A stretch of DNA of 27,053 nucleotides, from contig MCFL01000316.1 of NCBI GenBank assembly GCA_002102555.1, positions 1 to 27,053 of the forward strand, written 5' to 3'. Positions within the stretch are counted from its first letter, which is position 1. Every line of letters begins with the position of its first letter. Shown here in pieces: positions 10,277 to 20,500 of the stretch. A model generated the notes under the pieces. It did no database searches, had not been told where the DNA came from, and worked only from the letters and a program-made list of their open reading frames with translations. The stretch comes from Catenaria anguillulae PL171. Taxonomy: Eukaryota; Blastocladiomycota; Blastocladiomycetes; Blastocladiales; Catenariaceae. A program made the translations under genes and the position numbers.

Positions 10277-10767
10277 GAATGTGGAAGCAGTGCAAGTGTG
10301 CATCGAGTAGCGAGCAATTGTGATTGCTGTCGCCGCCGCTGGGCTTGCTTCGGCTGTCGAGACGGGAATGGTCGAGTGGGCAACGATAATTGTTACTTCT
10401 GCCAAGGATATTCTCCAGAATCCATTCGGCCCGGATTTAAACGGGATCCTGTACCAACGAGACTTGTCCCATGTCAAGTCGTGCACAACCGACCTCTCCG
10501 GCAACTTGAGCGACCACACCACGTGCCGCGATGTGCTTGTCGGCTGCAGCAGTTGGACCTCGGCGTCAAACTGCTCATCGGTGTTTTGCTCGCAACTGAG
10601 GACCAGGACGGTTGTGAGGGCGGTGCCTCGCGGTTGGAGGACTGATCCGTTTGAGGCGGGTCGGCATACGGAACGGCTGGCACGGCAGCGGTGTTGTCAA
10701 AGCCTCGAGTCATCATGAGAGCCCAGGTCAATGTGATTTCAAATGGCATGCATGAGTTTTCATTGAG
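10277..10767 (-). pseudogene. Decayed partial duplicate of the APC4-like gene
   Basis: This matches 4922-5448 closely over 491 bases, same orientation. It keeps the ATGATGACT start (10716), the LPERSVVHDLTWDKS segment and IIVAHSTIPVST, plus about 50 bases upstream of the start. It also retains sequence matching intron 1, so it arose by DNA duplication, not by retrocopying. Compared with the source it has lost roughly 20 bases after the first 30 codons and about 20 more near the intron, so the reading frame is broken. None of exons 3-7 is present: similarity stops at 10277. It can be called a 5' gene fragment. A weak further similarity near 10932-10951 may be a stray scrap. Confidence 0.8.
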
Positions 10768-11022
10768 CGGTTTTTAGACCGGGCCTCATCATGTTGTCCG
10801 TATCAAGTGGCGTGAGAAACCTCAATGATGACGGCTGTCGATTCGACCGGGAGCATAACGCCTGATGTGAGACACGCTCTGACGGCAGTTATCCGACGAA
10901 TGCAAGCACCATTCAGCAGGTGTACTGTGTATTGCTCAAAACTGAGGGAGACATATGGACGTAACTACAAACACATTCACAACACGACCCAAGGCGAAGT
11001 AGGTCGGCTGAATGACTCTCAC

Positions 11023-12448
11023 TCAGCACTTGCCCGCAAGCTCTGGATCGCTCTGGCCTTCTTCAATCGTCACATGCGGAAAGACAAGCAAGTAGTAGCG
11101 AATCACAATTCCTGGCCGCTTGAGCACATGATGAAGTCGGATGAACATCATGGTGGAAATCCACAACGTTCCCGCAAGGGCAATCCCACAATGCCACCAG
11201 GCGTGAAGGTAAAAGTGTTCAATCCAAGCGCAAAACACACGGTCAAGGACCTACAGTGAGTGTCGCCTGACCGGTCAGTTTTGAGGGGTTGCAGACAAGG
11301 TGCCCAATCAGTACATGAGCAGTAGGACGACGCACCCAAACAGTGATGGCGAACATGAATGCAAGCGAGGTTCGAAGCATGGCCATGCGCACAGCCTTGC
11401 ACTTGAGCCCGTACAGGGCAGGAATAAAGAAGGCTGGTCCGAGGAGAATGCCACACGCGGCATAGAACATGCCAATGAATCGATAGTGCCTTGGTTGATA
11501 GCAAGCAACGTCAGTTGATGAAGACCGAATCGGAAAAAAAAGCAAATGCGACGAATGGATATTTACCAATGAGCAATCAAGTAAACGATTCCAATGATCC
11601 ACAGCGCTGCAGGCAGGAAACGGAATCGATCTTTGGGCTGATTCTCAATCGCAATGTAGAAGCCAATCAATCCGAGGTAGACCTACAAGACAATCCGAGT
11701 TCAGCGTTGTCGCACGTGTGTGACCGAGCGCAGGGAAAACTGGTGGCGAAAAAGCGGACCATGGGCAATTCATCGAGAAGCTGCGCGGAGAGGAGGGAAG
11801 GGTCCGGTGAGAATCATCGTATACTATCCGGACAGAGCCGCAGCATGATGCAAGCCGAACGAGCCGTACCTGGGCTCCATAACGTAAAGTTGCGTGAAAG
11901 CTGAAACTCCCAATCCCAATGACAATCATGACAACATCTGCCACGTAGAATCGCTTCTCCACTGCAGCAAGTTGCGTCAAATACCCATACTGAACCAATG
12001 ACGTTAACTGAGGACTGGGTGGGTGAGACCGTACTCTCGAGCCGATACGTGGTCCAGATGAGAAACAATCCGCCGATAAAGAGTGCAACGTTGGAAATGG
12101 AGTTGGCAAACTCGGCGACGTAGTAACTGACGACATACTGGACGGTTTGGCGGTAACGGAGGCGGATCATGATCAAGTGAGTTGCGACCAGAATGATTCA
12201 GGACCAAACTGTGGATTAGGACTCCAGTGCCGTACGTTGCTCTCACACCAATCGACCGAGGAGGTCACAGGGCGCCATACCCCGGGGACATCATTATCTA
12301 GAGTTAAGTGGATTGGTTCAGCAATAGTCTTGCATTCGATGGTCGACGGTACATTGAGGGAAGCTTGGCAGACCTGGCCCAAAGCGCTCGGTGTCGATGA
12401 TGGGCGCCATTTTACATTCCAAGTTGCGAATCTAGGGGCGCGAGACAT
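11023..12448 (-). CDS. Alkaline ceramidase (ACER/Ypc1/Ydc1 family), seven exons
   Basis: Alkaline ceramidases are seven-helix ER/Golgi membrane enzymes that split ceramide into sphingosine and fatty acid. Family residues are all visible: SSVDWCESN and YVAEF (Ca-site Asp, Trp, Glu, Asn, Glu), GSFSFHATL (Ser and first Zn His), LLDELPM (Asp), and HFYLHAWWH (last two Zn His). Exons: to 12236, 12137-12035, 11961-11870, 11780-11760, 11683-11567, 11489-11336, 11250-11023. Introns are 73-98 nt. Exon 4 is only 21 nt and encodes LLDELPM. All phases close except in the fifth exon: between AIEN and PKDRFRF an extra base (about 11642) shifts the frame, although both sides are clearly coding; likely a sequence error. 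About 308 aa expected, as in yeast Ypc1 (316). The start is uncertain: 12448 is the first in-frame ATG but gives a longer N-terminus than usual before VPGVW. Confidence 0.93.
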
Positions 12449-13412
12449 GCACACGAAAGTAGGTACGACGTGGGTTCATAGCAAGCTGTGCGTGTTGATG
12501 ACGGCACACGGGGTGGTGCCATTCGCATGAGTGGGTCCGAGGGCGTCAGGCCATTTTATCTAGTTCGCACGCGGGTAAATTGCTTCAACCAACATGGGTT
12601 ACCGGCGTACCCGCCGCCGACAACGAGGAATGACGGCGAGGGTTCTGAGTTTGCCCGCGTGTGCACCAAGCTCTTGGGCGCTTCGTGGGCGCAGCTCTTG
12701 CATGTGTGCCGCATATATAAGGGAGAACCACACTGTACGTACAGCTGTGCGCATGTGGCTGTGGCGCTATATGTAGGAGGTTTGTGGTTTGCGTGTGGTT
12801 TCATCGCACAGATTCACGCGTGCCGTACGGCAGTCACGACAAAGCGCGTGAAATCAGGCCAAGTACATTTGAGACGAGAGAGCCTCGGAAGGAGTCTCAT
12901 GCGTATCGCTGAGGGCATGACTTTTTCATCAGTTGGGCCGACCTCTGTGAGTTGGTGCGGCCCGGCGTTGCTGAGGCTCTACGTAACGACTTGGAACCCA
13001 GATGGCAAACCAGCTGAAGGCAAACTGGCAAACCAGCTGGCAATCTGGCAAACAAGTGATTGAATCGAAGAGCCTTCGATGGTTTTCGAGACGCGTTCTT
13101 GTCCGTGAACTTCCAAGCTCCTGTCCGCACGCGAGCGCACCATCACGAATGCGAGCGTTGTTCCGGATTTCTCTATCAACATTGTCGAATCGCCTGCAGG
13201 AGTTGCAAAAACTACATGCATTTAAAATAGAAGATAAATAAACCATCCATTGGCCGCAGCACAGCCTGACCTCCGCATACGTCGCCGGCCAACCGCCTCT
13301 TTGCTGCCTGTTTTCAACCAAGTGTCGAAAGGCTCGAACATCACATCGCTACTTCCAAGGTCAAACGTCACTCGCTTGACACGCTACCGTAACCATTCCG
13401 TCATATCGCACC
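12449..13412. other. Divergent intergenic region between ceramidase and RhoGAP B
   Basis: This 964-base stretch separates two divergently read genes. A TATATAA element at about 12713 on the + strand is a possible TATA box but lies 700 bases from the RhoGAP B start. A 191-codon + frame covers 12488-13063, without recognisable content. A short imperfect repeat sits at 13003-13055. Confidence 0.4.
13003..13055 (+). repeat. Short imperfect tandem repeat
   Basis: Four uneven units built on CTGGCAAAC / TGGCAAACCAGCTG follow one another. No function is visible. Confidence 0.7.
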
Positions 13413-15007
13413 ATGGAGCAAAACGACGCAATGGACTTGGATTTCTTTGCGCCAAGCCGGCCGAATCCCCTTGCAGGTGAGTATACAATTGTCAAGAGGC
13501 AGAATTTCCCGATTAACGATCCGCCATGATCGTCTTTCGTACCACAGAGGAAGCCTTTGCGATTCAGCGCGAGACCCGGAAGCGCTTGTTTGGCGATATG
13601 GAAGCAGGTTCGCATCCATGTACTCCTCTTTCTCGTCACCGCTGGAGGATGACTCATGGGATCACACCTTGATCTCGCCAGATCCGAGCCCTCAATCGAC
13701 ACAGTTGCCACAATCTGCACCGTCGGCAGCTTTTGCCACCACGGCTATCAGCGGCAAGCCATCCAGGAAGATGTTTTCCAACCCGTTTGCAAAGTTCTTT
13801 AAGAAAAACAATGGGATGCCGCACGCCGATTCGGGGACGGCCGTGCAAGCGGACGTACTGGCCCAGATTGCACAGCAGTATCCAACGCTATTTCATCTCT
13901 ACTGCCACGGCCAATTCACGAGACTCACGCAAGAAAAGCTGCGTGCTGTTGCCAACCAACAATTGCGGGCTCTCATGTTTGAACCTGTGGCACTCGTGGA
14001 TGGATCGCAGGTTTCGGAGCGGCAAAAGCGCACAAAGACCCACACGAACCAGCCTCGCGAGTCCCGCCCATGTTTGCTTTCAACTTTCTGGCCAACCGGC
14101 AAGCTCCAACGCAAATGGCCGTGCCGGATCGTGGCATGTGCCCGCCGGAAATTCACGCGCGCACAATCCGCGAGTTATTTGCCTTGGGACCAGTTGTCAC
14201 GTCGGACAAGTTTCCCTGGCCTTTTGGCGCCACGATCCGCATGCCCCTCATCATCAACGAGTTGGTGGCCGCGCTTTTGCACCCGCAATCGGTCACGACC
14301 GACGGCATTTTTCGGCTTGCTGGGCCCGGCAATGAGAGCTTGCTTTCGGCATGGATCGCGTCCATTGGTAGCCAACGGAGTGCTGGGAGTTTGTTGAACG
14401 TGAGCCCACACGATTTTGCGACCATGTTCAAGCGCTGGCTCGCGAGTGCCGAGTCGGAAGACGACCGGTTGTTTCCGGTAGCTCATTCTCGTGCAGTAGA
14501 GGGTACAGCATACGTTCAATGCAAGGTCTGACGGGCCATTACTAAACTCACGAGCCATCTTCGTACATTCTTGTAGCCATCACCATCAAGTACACGAATG
14601 GCCAGAACGACGCGGCATCCACGGCATTGGCGCTTCGTGCGGTCATCCAATGTCTGGATGCCGAGCACCAGTACATTGTGGCAGCCGTCGTTCTCATCGC
14701 CCGCTCCGTCATCGCCCACCATGCGCACACGCGCATGGACGCTGAGAATTTGGCAAGGATGTTTGCGCCCAACGTGTTTGCTTTTCGTGGGCCGATGACG
14801 TTGGAGGCGGTGAAGTGGTATGCCATAGATCCTTATGTGTGATTCGTCGTTGCGTCTGACTGACTAGAGCTTTCTGTACATCACATTTGCAGGGCAATCG
14901 CCGCGCTCAATATCCTATTCTCCGAGCCAAACATTGCCTTCTGGTTCACGCCAATTTCATACGAGCCTTTCTTTTGCCAACCGTACATGGCTCCACACAA
15001 TGTATGA
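13413..15007 (+). CDS. RhoGAP-like protein B (six exons)
   Basis: Paralogue of RhoGAP A, predicted to stimulate GTP hydrolysis by a Rho-family GTPase. Exons 13413-13476, 13548-13607, 13682-13942, 14011-14502, 14577-14817 and 14893-15007 close in phase and give 410 aa. Introns are 68-75 nt. GAP features: DGIFRLAG with the candidate arginine finger near residue 229, FATMFKRWL, ALRAVIQCLDAEHQ and MDAENLARMFAPNVFAF. The N-terminal part is low complexity (Ser/Pro/Gln), then a basic patch FAKFFKKNN, then YPTLFHLYC near residue 107, shared with protein A. The tail reads AFWFTPISYEPFF. The 68-nt intron at 13943-14010 removes sequence that could also be read as protein; splicing it restores the frame and leaves PASRVP aligned with PPSRNP of protein A, so I prefer it. 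The usual catalytic Lys/Asn environment is loosely kept, so activity is likely but not certain. Confidence 0.78.
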
Positions 15008-15177
15008 ATCGGTGTTGCTTGTTGCTGTCTCGTTGGACGTGTGATTATTGATTGACGCTTAGGCGTTCATTGTTGTGTACATTATTCCCACATCTTTCCG
15101 TTTCTGTTCCTTCTTCTTGTTTGTGTTGAGAGTAATTGACAGTTGTACCGTTCGATGTAGAAACATTGGCAGGATAA

Positions 15178-15817
15178 ATATCCTTCATAAACGATTCTGG
15201 GACATCCCCTGCATGCTTTTCTTCCTTCCGCCGGGTAGTGAAGCTCCTCTCACCGCGTCACGCGCAGGTGATTCAAGGTAAACATCCACGTTTTCGTATT
15301 TCACGATTAGCTTTATAGCTTAACGTACATTTCGTTTGCCAGCAATCATGGCACGGCACCTGGCCAACCAGCTCAATGCTACATCGACCGCCAAGGCGCT
15401 TCGCGCGGTGATTCAGTGCTTGGATTTGAAGCACCAGCAAGTCTTGGCCGCCGTCTTGGTGGTCGCCAAAGCAGTGCTTGACAACTGTGCCACGGCTCGC
15501 ATGAATGCTTTCATTCTGGCAAAGATTTTGCGCCAAACATCTGCCTTTTCGAGTGGCCGACGACTTTGGATACCATTTGATGGTACATTCTTATGATGAC
15601 TTTCTGCTTGGTTTTGTACAGTCCTTCGGTCGGTAGGTCTGTTGGCTTACTCTTCCTTTCGTGCCTTCACCTTCCGATTGCCAGGTCGGTGCATGCCATC
15701 ACGCACATTGTCTCTGCGCTCGACATTTCCTTTTGGTTCACGCCGATAAGCTACGATCCTTTCCTCATCCAACCTGTAATGGCTCAAAGCTCCATTTGGG
15801 AGGCGTTGCTTGGGTAA
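15178..15817 (+). pseudogene. Decayed third RhoGAP copy (3' half only)
   Basis: Lies 170 bases downstream of RhoGAP B on the same strand and repeats its last three exons. Exon ends at 15277, 15343-15582 and 15685-15817 keep GT..AG sites and the same phases as B. Protein matches: LLSPRHAQVIQ to LFPVAHSRAVE, ALRAVIQCLDLKHQQVLAA to ALRAVIQCLDAEHQYIVAA, and ISFWFTPISYDPF to IAFWFTPISYEPF. Decay: one base is missing before the FAPN segment (about 15525), and a TGA replaces the Lys codon just before the last intron (15580-15582). The arginine-finger exon and the N-terminal half are absent. Protein-level divergence from B is large, so the duplication is old. It might still be transcribed with B as a long 3' UTR. 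Confidence 0.75.
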
Positions 15818-16063
15818 GAACGGTGGGTTTTTTCCCACTTTTCGTCGTAATGTGCTAGCCTCAGTCCTTCAATCACAGTGGAATACGCAATGCTTGTTTG
15901 GAGTTAAGTCTGTGTCTCTCGTGTTTGATTCATCTGGCCGGCGGGGCAGCAGGGCAGGCGGTGTCTTTCTGTGATTCGAAAAACTAGAGAACGCACATCC
16001 AATGTGGAACACTCGAGAAACTCAATGAAACTACTCCAAAGTCAGTGAAATACATCCGAAAAC

Positions 16064-17332
16064 ATGCTCTCGCCAACCGACATCACCGGTCTCCGCCAAC
16101 TCACCGACCTCGGCAATCCTGCCGCTGCGACTGACGGAGCGGCCGCGTCCACGGGTCCGAAATCCATCAGCATTGACCAATACGAGGTCGAACACCTCGA
16201 CTACGGCTACGTCCGAACATGCACAGACGTCAACGAGCTGCATGTTCTACTGGCCGTCTTGCGGTACGAGTTCGCTCATCGCCGCCGCCACCTCCGCCAT
16301 TGCCCTTGCCGTCCGAACCATGGGAACGGAATGCTGATCAGTCGCGCGTTGGCCAATTGACTCTCGCTTCAGGTCAGGCAAGGAGGGCTTGTATCCAGAG
16401 CTGGAAACGTTTATCGAGGGTAGGATTCAGTCGCTCGGTGGCAAAATTCTGGGATCAAGGTGTGCTGCTCAACGGTTCCTCCTCGCAGCTTGATGAATTC
16501 GAGGTATTGACCGCTGTGTTGCCAAACAGACCCGCTCCTGCCGCCAATGCACCCGCTGACGTGCGCAACGATGTCACGGACGACCTCAATGTATGCCCGA
16601 ATCTCCGCCATTCAAAAAAAAAAAAACGTGTTCGACGTTCTCACATCCGCTTGCCATCAACAGAACTGGCTGAAAACTCTTCCCTCCACCGCAAAACCTG
16701 CTCCAATCAGCTCGCATGACCTCGGCTCATCCGCCGATTCCTCGACCGAACCGACAACTGACGCTGTCGAACAAGAACTCTTGATTGAATCCGCCAACCA
16801 AAGCAACCTCAAAGGCCACGAAGCGCTACGCTCCCACGACTATGCCGAAGCCATCGACCATTACCGAGCGGCCATGACGCTGCTTCCATCCGACCCGCGG
16901 TTCCCGTCCAACTGCGCCCTCGCTCACAACAAGGCCGGCGAATACGAAAAGGCCGCTGGATGCGCTCAAGGTATGTTGCCATACTTTCCTTTCCTTACTC
17001 TTGTCCAATGCAGTGCAAGCTCACTGGGTTGCTTGTTTGTAGATGCGCTCAAACTCAACCCGCACCCGGCGCTCGCCTATAAATGCTACATGCGCCTGGC
17101 GACGGCCCGATACAACCAAAAGCGGTGGAAAGACGCACTTGAAGCGCTCGAGCAGTGCGCGAGGTTGGCGCCTGCGGCCAACGATGTCAAGGATCACGAG
17201 CAGTGGATGAGCAAGACAAAGGAAAAGTGGCGCGAGCTGGACTTCGAGGCGTATCGGGCGTGGGCCGAAAGGGATGTGAGGGGAAAGAAGGGAAAGAAAC
17301 TCAAGATTCTTGTTGTCGAGTCTGACGACTGA
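16064..17332 (+). CDS. SPAG1-like TPR protein (axonemal dynein assembly)
   Basis: SPAG1 (a dynein axonemal assembly factor) is a cytoplasmic TPR co-chaperone needed to preassemble dynein arms in ciliated cells. Exons 16064-16263, 16373-16459, 16530-16590, 16664-16970 and 17043-17332 close in phase: 314 aa. The N-terminal diagnostic segment is DYGYVRTCTDVNELHVLL followed by LRSGKEGLYPELETFIEGR, which matches the SPAG1 motif D-Y-x-x-x-x-x-C-x-D-V-x-x-L and LRSGKEGYYPDL. The spliced DDLNNWLKTL also fits. Three TPR-like helix pairs follow (KGHEALRSHDYAEAIDHY, NCALAHNKAGEYEKA, AYKCYMRLATARY). The C-terminus is basic then acidic (GKKGKKLKILVVESDD). It is shorter than vertebrate SPAG1, with one TPR cluster. 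Intron 3 contains a run of 13 A (16614-16626). A generic TPR co-chaperone is the alternative. Confidence 0.75.
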
Positions 17333-17541
17333 AGTGAGTTGGTGGACATGGATGAGGAGCAACGATTGTGGCACTGAGTTTTGAGGTTCCGAGTAGTGAA
17401 TGAATTGCATTTGTCAAAAAGTGCGGCAACGGTTAAATGGGTTTCAAGAAAGGTGCGACAAAGATATCACAAAGGAAGGAAGCAAATTGGGTAAACGATC
17501 TCCGAGTAGAGCTGCCATGTACGTCAACAAAGACAATCGGC

Positions 17542-20500
17542 TCATCCTCGGTCACGCCGCGGGCACACAATGCCGCACGGCTTGTACATCTTGGGAATGA
17601 AATGCGCCGCCCGCAAGTTCTTGCATACAGCCGACAAGAAGACCGACTCGCCGTAATCGAACCGGAGATGAATATCTGCACACATATACATCTGTCAGAC
17701 TTGGGGACAATGCAGCACATCAGAGGCAGGCAACCAACGTACGACTCCGAATCCAATACCCCTTCCACAATGCCTGAATCCTCGTCGCGGCTGCATTTCT
17801 TGTGCGAATCTTTTGCGCGCGCACCCGGCGCATCCGAAACTCGCGCCAAATGGTTTGAATGCGCATGGCAGCGTGGACACGCAGCAAGATGACCCGGTGT
17901 CGGACGAGCGACTTGCCCAGCGTCGACAGCCGCGATCGAATGTCGGGCCGGAGCACAGATCGAAGAGCGTATCCGCGCCAAATGCGTTGGATGGTCGTGG
18001 CGGATCGGTTTTGCTGAGCAGACGACGCGGGTCAATATGTATTGGTAAACCGGAAAGGAGCTTAGAGAGACGTACTGCGTCCCTGGCGCGGCGCTCACGA
18101 AGCTTGACGGCAATAGGCCGCCACCAAGCTTGGATAACGGAGGCGGATCGGTTGAGCAACTCGAGCTGTTTGCGGAACCGGGAGGCAAAAGGCGAGTTGC
18201 GGAAATGTGCCCAGTCGCGGAACTTTGTCTGAATCGTTTTGGCTGCCTGGTGCAGCTCGGTAATCGGACGCTGATACCGCAAGCCTGTTTGCAAGACATG
18301 TGCCGAATCAGATCAAACCAATGAACATGGATCCGACCACACATAAACGACCAGGAACGTACGCAACAAGGCCATCTTCATGTACACCCGAATCCTCCAA
18401 TTTCTCTGGATCACTCTTGCCGCGGTATTCTTCATCTCCCTGATTCTCGCCAACTTGCGCCTCGCCATGCGCTGAATCATGGTGCCGCCGCCATTTGTTG
18501 CGCAATCATACTCTTGCGCCACCTCCTACCCCTGTAAATCCGCCAAGCCCGTTGAATCCTGGTGGCGGCCAAACTCCGCTTGTATACGCTTGGTGGGAAC
18601 TGAGACCACGACCGATCGTCCTCGGTAGCCACGGTTGCCCTGAAATGATTCTTCTCCAACGCAATCTGCACCCGCTCGTCTTCGTCCGTCCCGCCCTGCG
18701 CCCCGCCACCGCCCGTTGCCGTAGCGGCCGTCGCCACCGATAGGGGGCTAGATCATCGGCGAGTGTCGGCAGCGGCTCATCGCGCGCAAAGGCACCGGCA
18801 AAGTACTCGTTTGCGCTGAGCGCATCGGGCGGCTGGTGAGTAAACGGATGAAGCCCGAAATTCACCCGCATTTCGTGGCCCCGTCCTTTGACGCGCTGCC
18901 GTTGAGCGCAAACATGGGCACCAGCATTTGCGTGTGCATGAGCGCGATTTGACGTTTCTGCTCGTCGGGAGAAAAGTGATCGGCGCCATGGCCGAATGCC
19001 GGTGGAGAGAGAACACGGTTTTCAATCACGAGTGACAGAGTGCCCGCCGACATGTCGACGAGCAGACCATAGGTACGCATGAGACCAGGCACGTGATGTT
19101 GCTGCTGCGACGGCGGTTGAGGAGCCACGGCCGAGTTGCCCAAGACGTCGGCGCCGGCCTCGCCGCTGTCAGCGACCGCTGGACCCACAGTGCCTGCGGC
19201 GGCAGAGTTGAGCGCCGACCTTGAAAACCCTACGGTACCTTTGCCCGCGCCTCCCGCTGAAACCAGCCCCAGCAACCGAGCCTCGCTTACATACCTCGTC
19301 GGCAAACCACCCACATACACATTCCCGTCATAAGACACGCCCATGGAATCATCCTCCATGCCTGGATACCCTTCGTCCGGACCGGGTTTTCCTGCCAACC
19401 CAGCCGCACTCGCCATCGCCGCGCTCTCCCTCGGAATCCCGCCACCGGCGCCGGCGCCGCCGCCACCCGCCACCGGTACCGCATGAAACACCTCCACGCC
19501 AACCCTCCACGCCACACTCACCGGCACGGTAAACTCAATGTACCACCTGCACGCGCGCCGCAGCGGGCGCGCAATCGCCGTGAGCACCGCCACGGCACTC
19601 GCTGCGCTGCCAATGTTGCCCATGGATCCCCCCGCGGCCGCGCCGGCGCCCGCAGACGCGTTCAGCTCGCCGCCCAGCGGCCCACCGCCAACGATTCCAC
19701 TTGCCTCCGCCAACACATCTGCGCCATACCCGAGCGCAGTGAGCTTGTGCCTCAGCACGCCCGCAGAGTACAAGGGGTAGCTGAGCACGTCGGCCAGCAC
19801 GTGATGACCCGGGTGGACCAGGTCCAGCGTGCGCGAGATCAGGTGCAGGAACGAGGTTTGCATGTCGCCAGAGTCGCGCGCGCGCTCGGCTGTGTGCAGT
19901 GCAGATAAAACGAGGTCCAAAGCAATGGGTTTCGAGAGGGCGTGTGCGCGGAGTAGGCCACGGGTTGCGCGGATGCAGCCCCAGGAGAGAGACGATTGGC
20001 CTTCGGCCGTCAGGGCAAAGTCGAGGCGGTTCGAGTACGTGAGGAGGAGGGTAGCCGGTTTCGGTGGCAGCAGAAAGATTTTGCTGTTCAACATGTTTGG
20101 TCGGTCAGCGTGTGCCAATCAAGGCGGGTAGGACAAAAAACATGATGTCAGGTGTACCGAGAAAGAACGCCGACCACATCGTCGTTTTCAACCAGGCCCC
20201 AGGCAATCCCGTCCTTGATGTGCGTCACGTTGTTGTTGCGCTCAGTCGTGTGGATAAGGTCGAGGGTAGTTTGTGCAACGAGCTCACCCAGATGTTGCAT
20301 GACGCTTGCCCTGGTTGAACGAGTGTGTCAGACGAGCGCAGTGGACAGAAGCAATGAATGCAAAGAAAAGCATACCCTTGTCGAAACACGGCTCGCAACT
20401 CGCGCTTGGTATGCAGCCGCCTGGTCCACACCTGCTGCAAAAACTCGTCCTTGTGTGCCTGAATCACATTTGCCAGCTCTACGTGCACGGATATGCACAA

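Noticed and set aside
10932-10951. Third scrap of the APC4 exon (TGTATTGCTCAAAACTGAGG)
   Set aside because: About 17 of 20 bases match, with nothing on either side; too short to claim.
12709-12720. TATATAA as the RhoGAP B promoter
   Set aside because: It is about 700 bases from the start codon and nothing else supports it.
12488-13063. 191-codon + strand ORF with a hydrophobic stretch
   Set aside because: No ATG at its head, no recognisable motif, and this length is expected by chance once or so in the window; it lies in a divergent intergenic region.
13943-14010. Frameshift in RhoGAP B near 14.0 kb
   Set aside because: A 68-nt GT..AG intron restores the frame and improves the match with RhoGAP A.
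15583-15817. Relic C as a working alternative last-exon set for RhoGAP B
   Set aside because: Splice sites are kept, but the frame is lost before the FAPN segment and a TGA stands at the Lys codon, so no exon combination gives the conserved tail.
18640-18737. Frameshifts in the SPRY/IQ gene at about 18.75, 18.48 and 20.5 kb
   Set aside because: Each is explained by a canonical intron of exactly fitting phase (98, 62 and 74 nt), so no sequence error is needed there.
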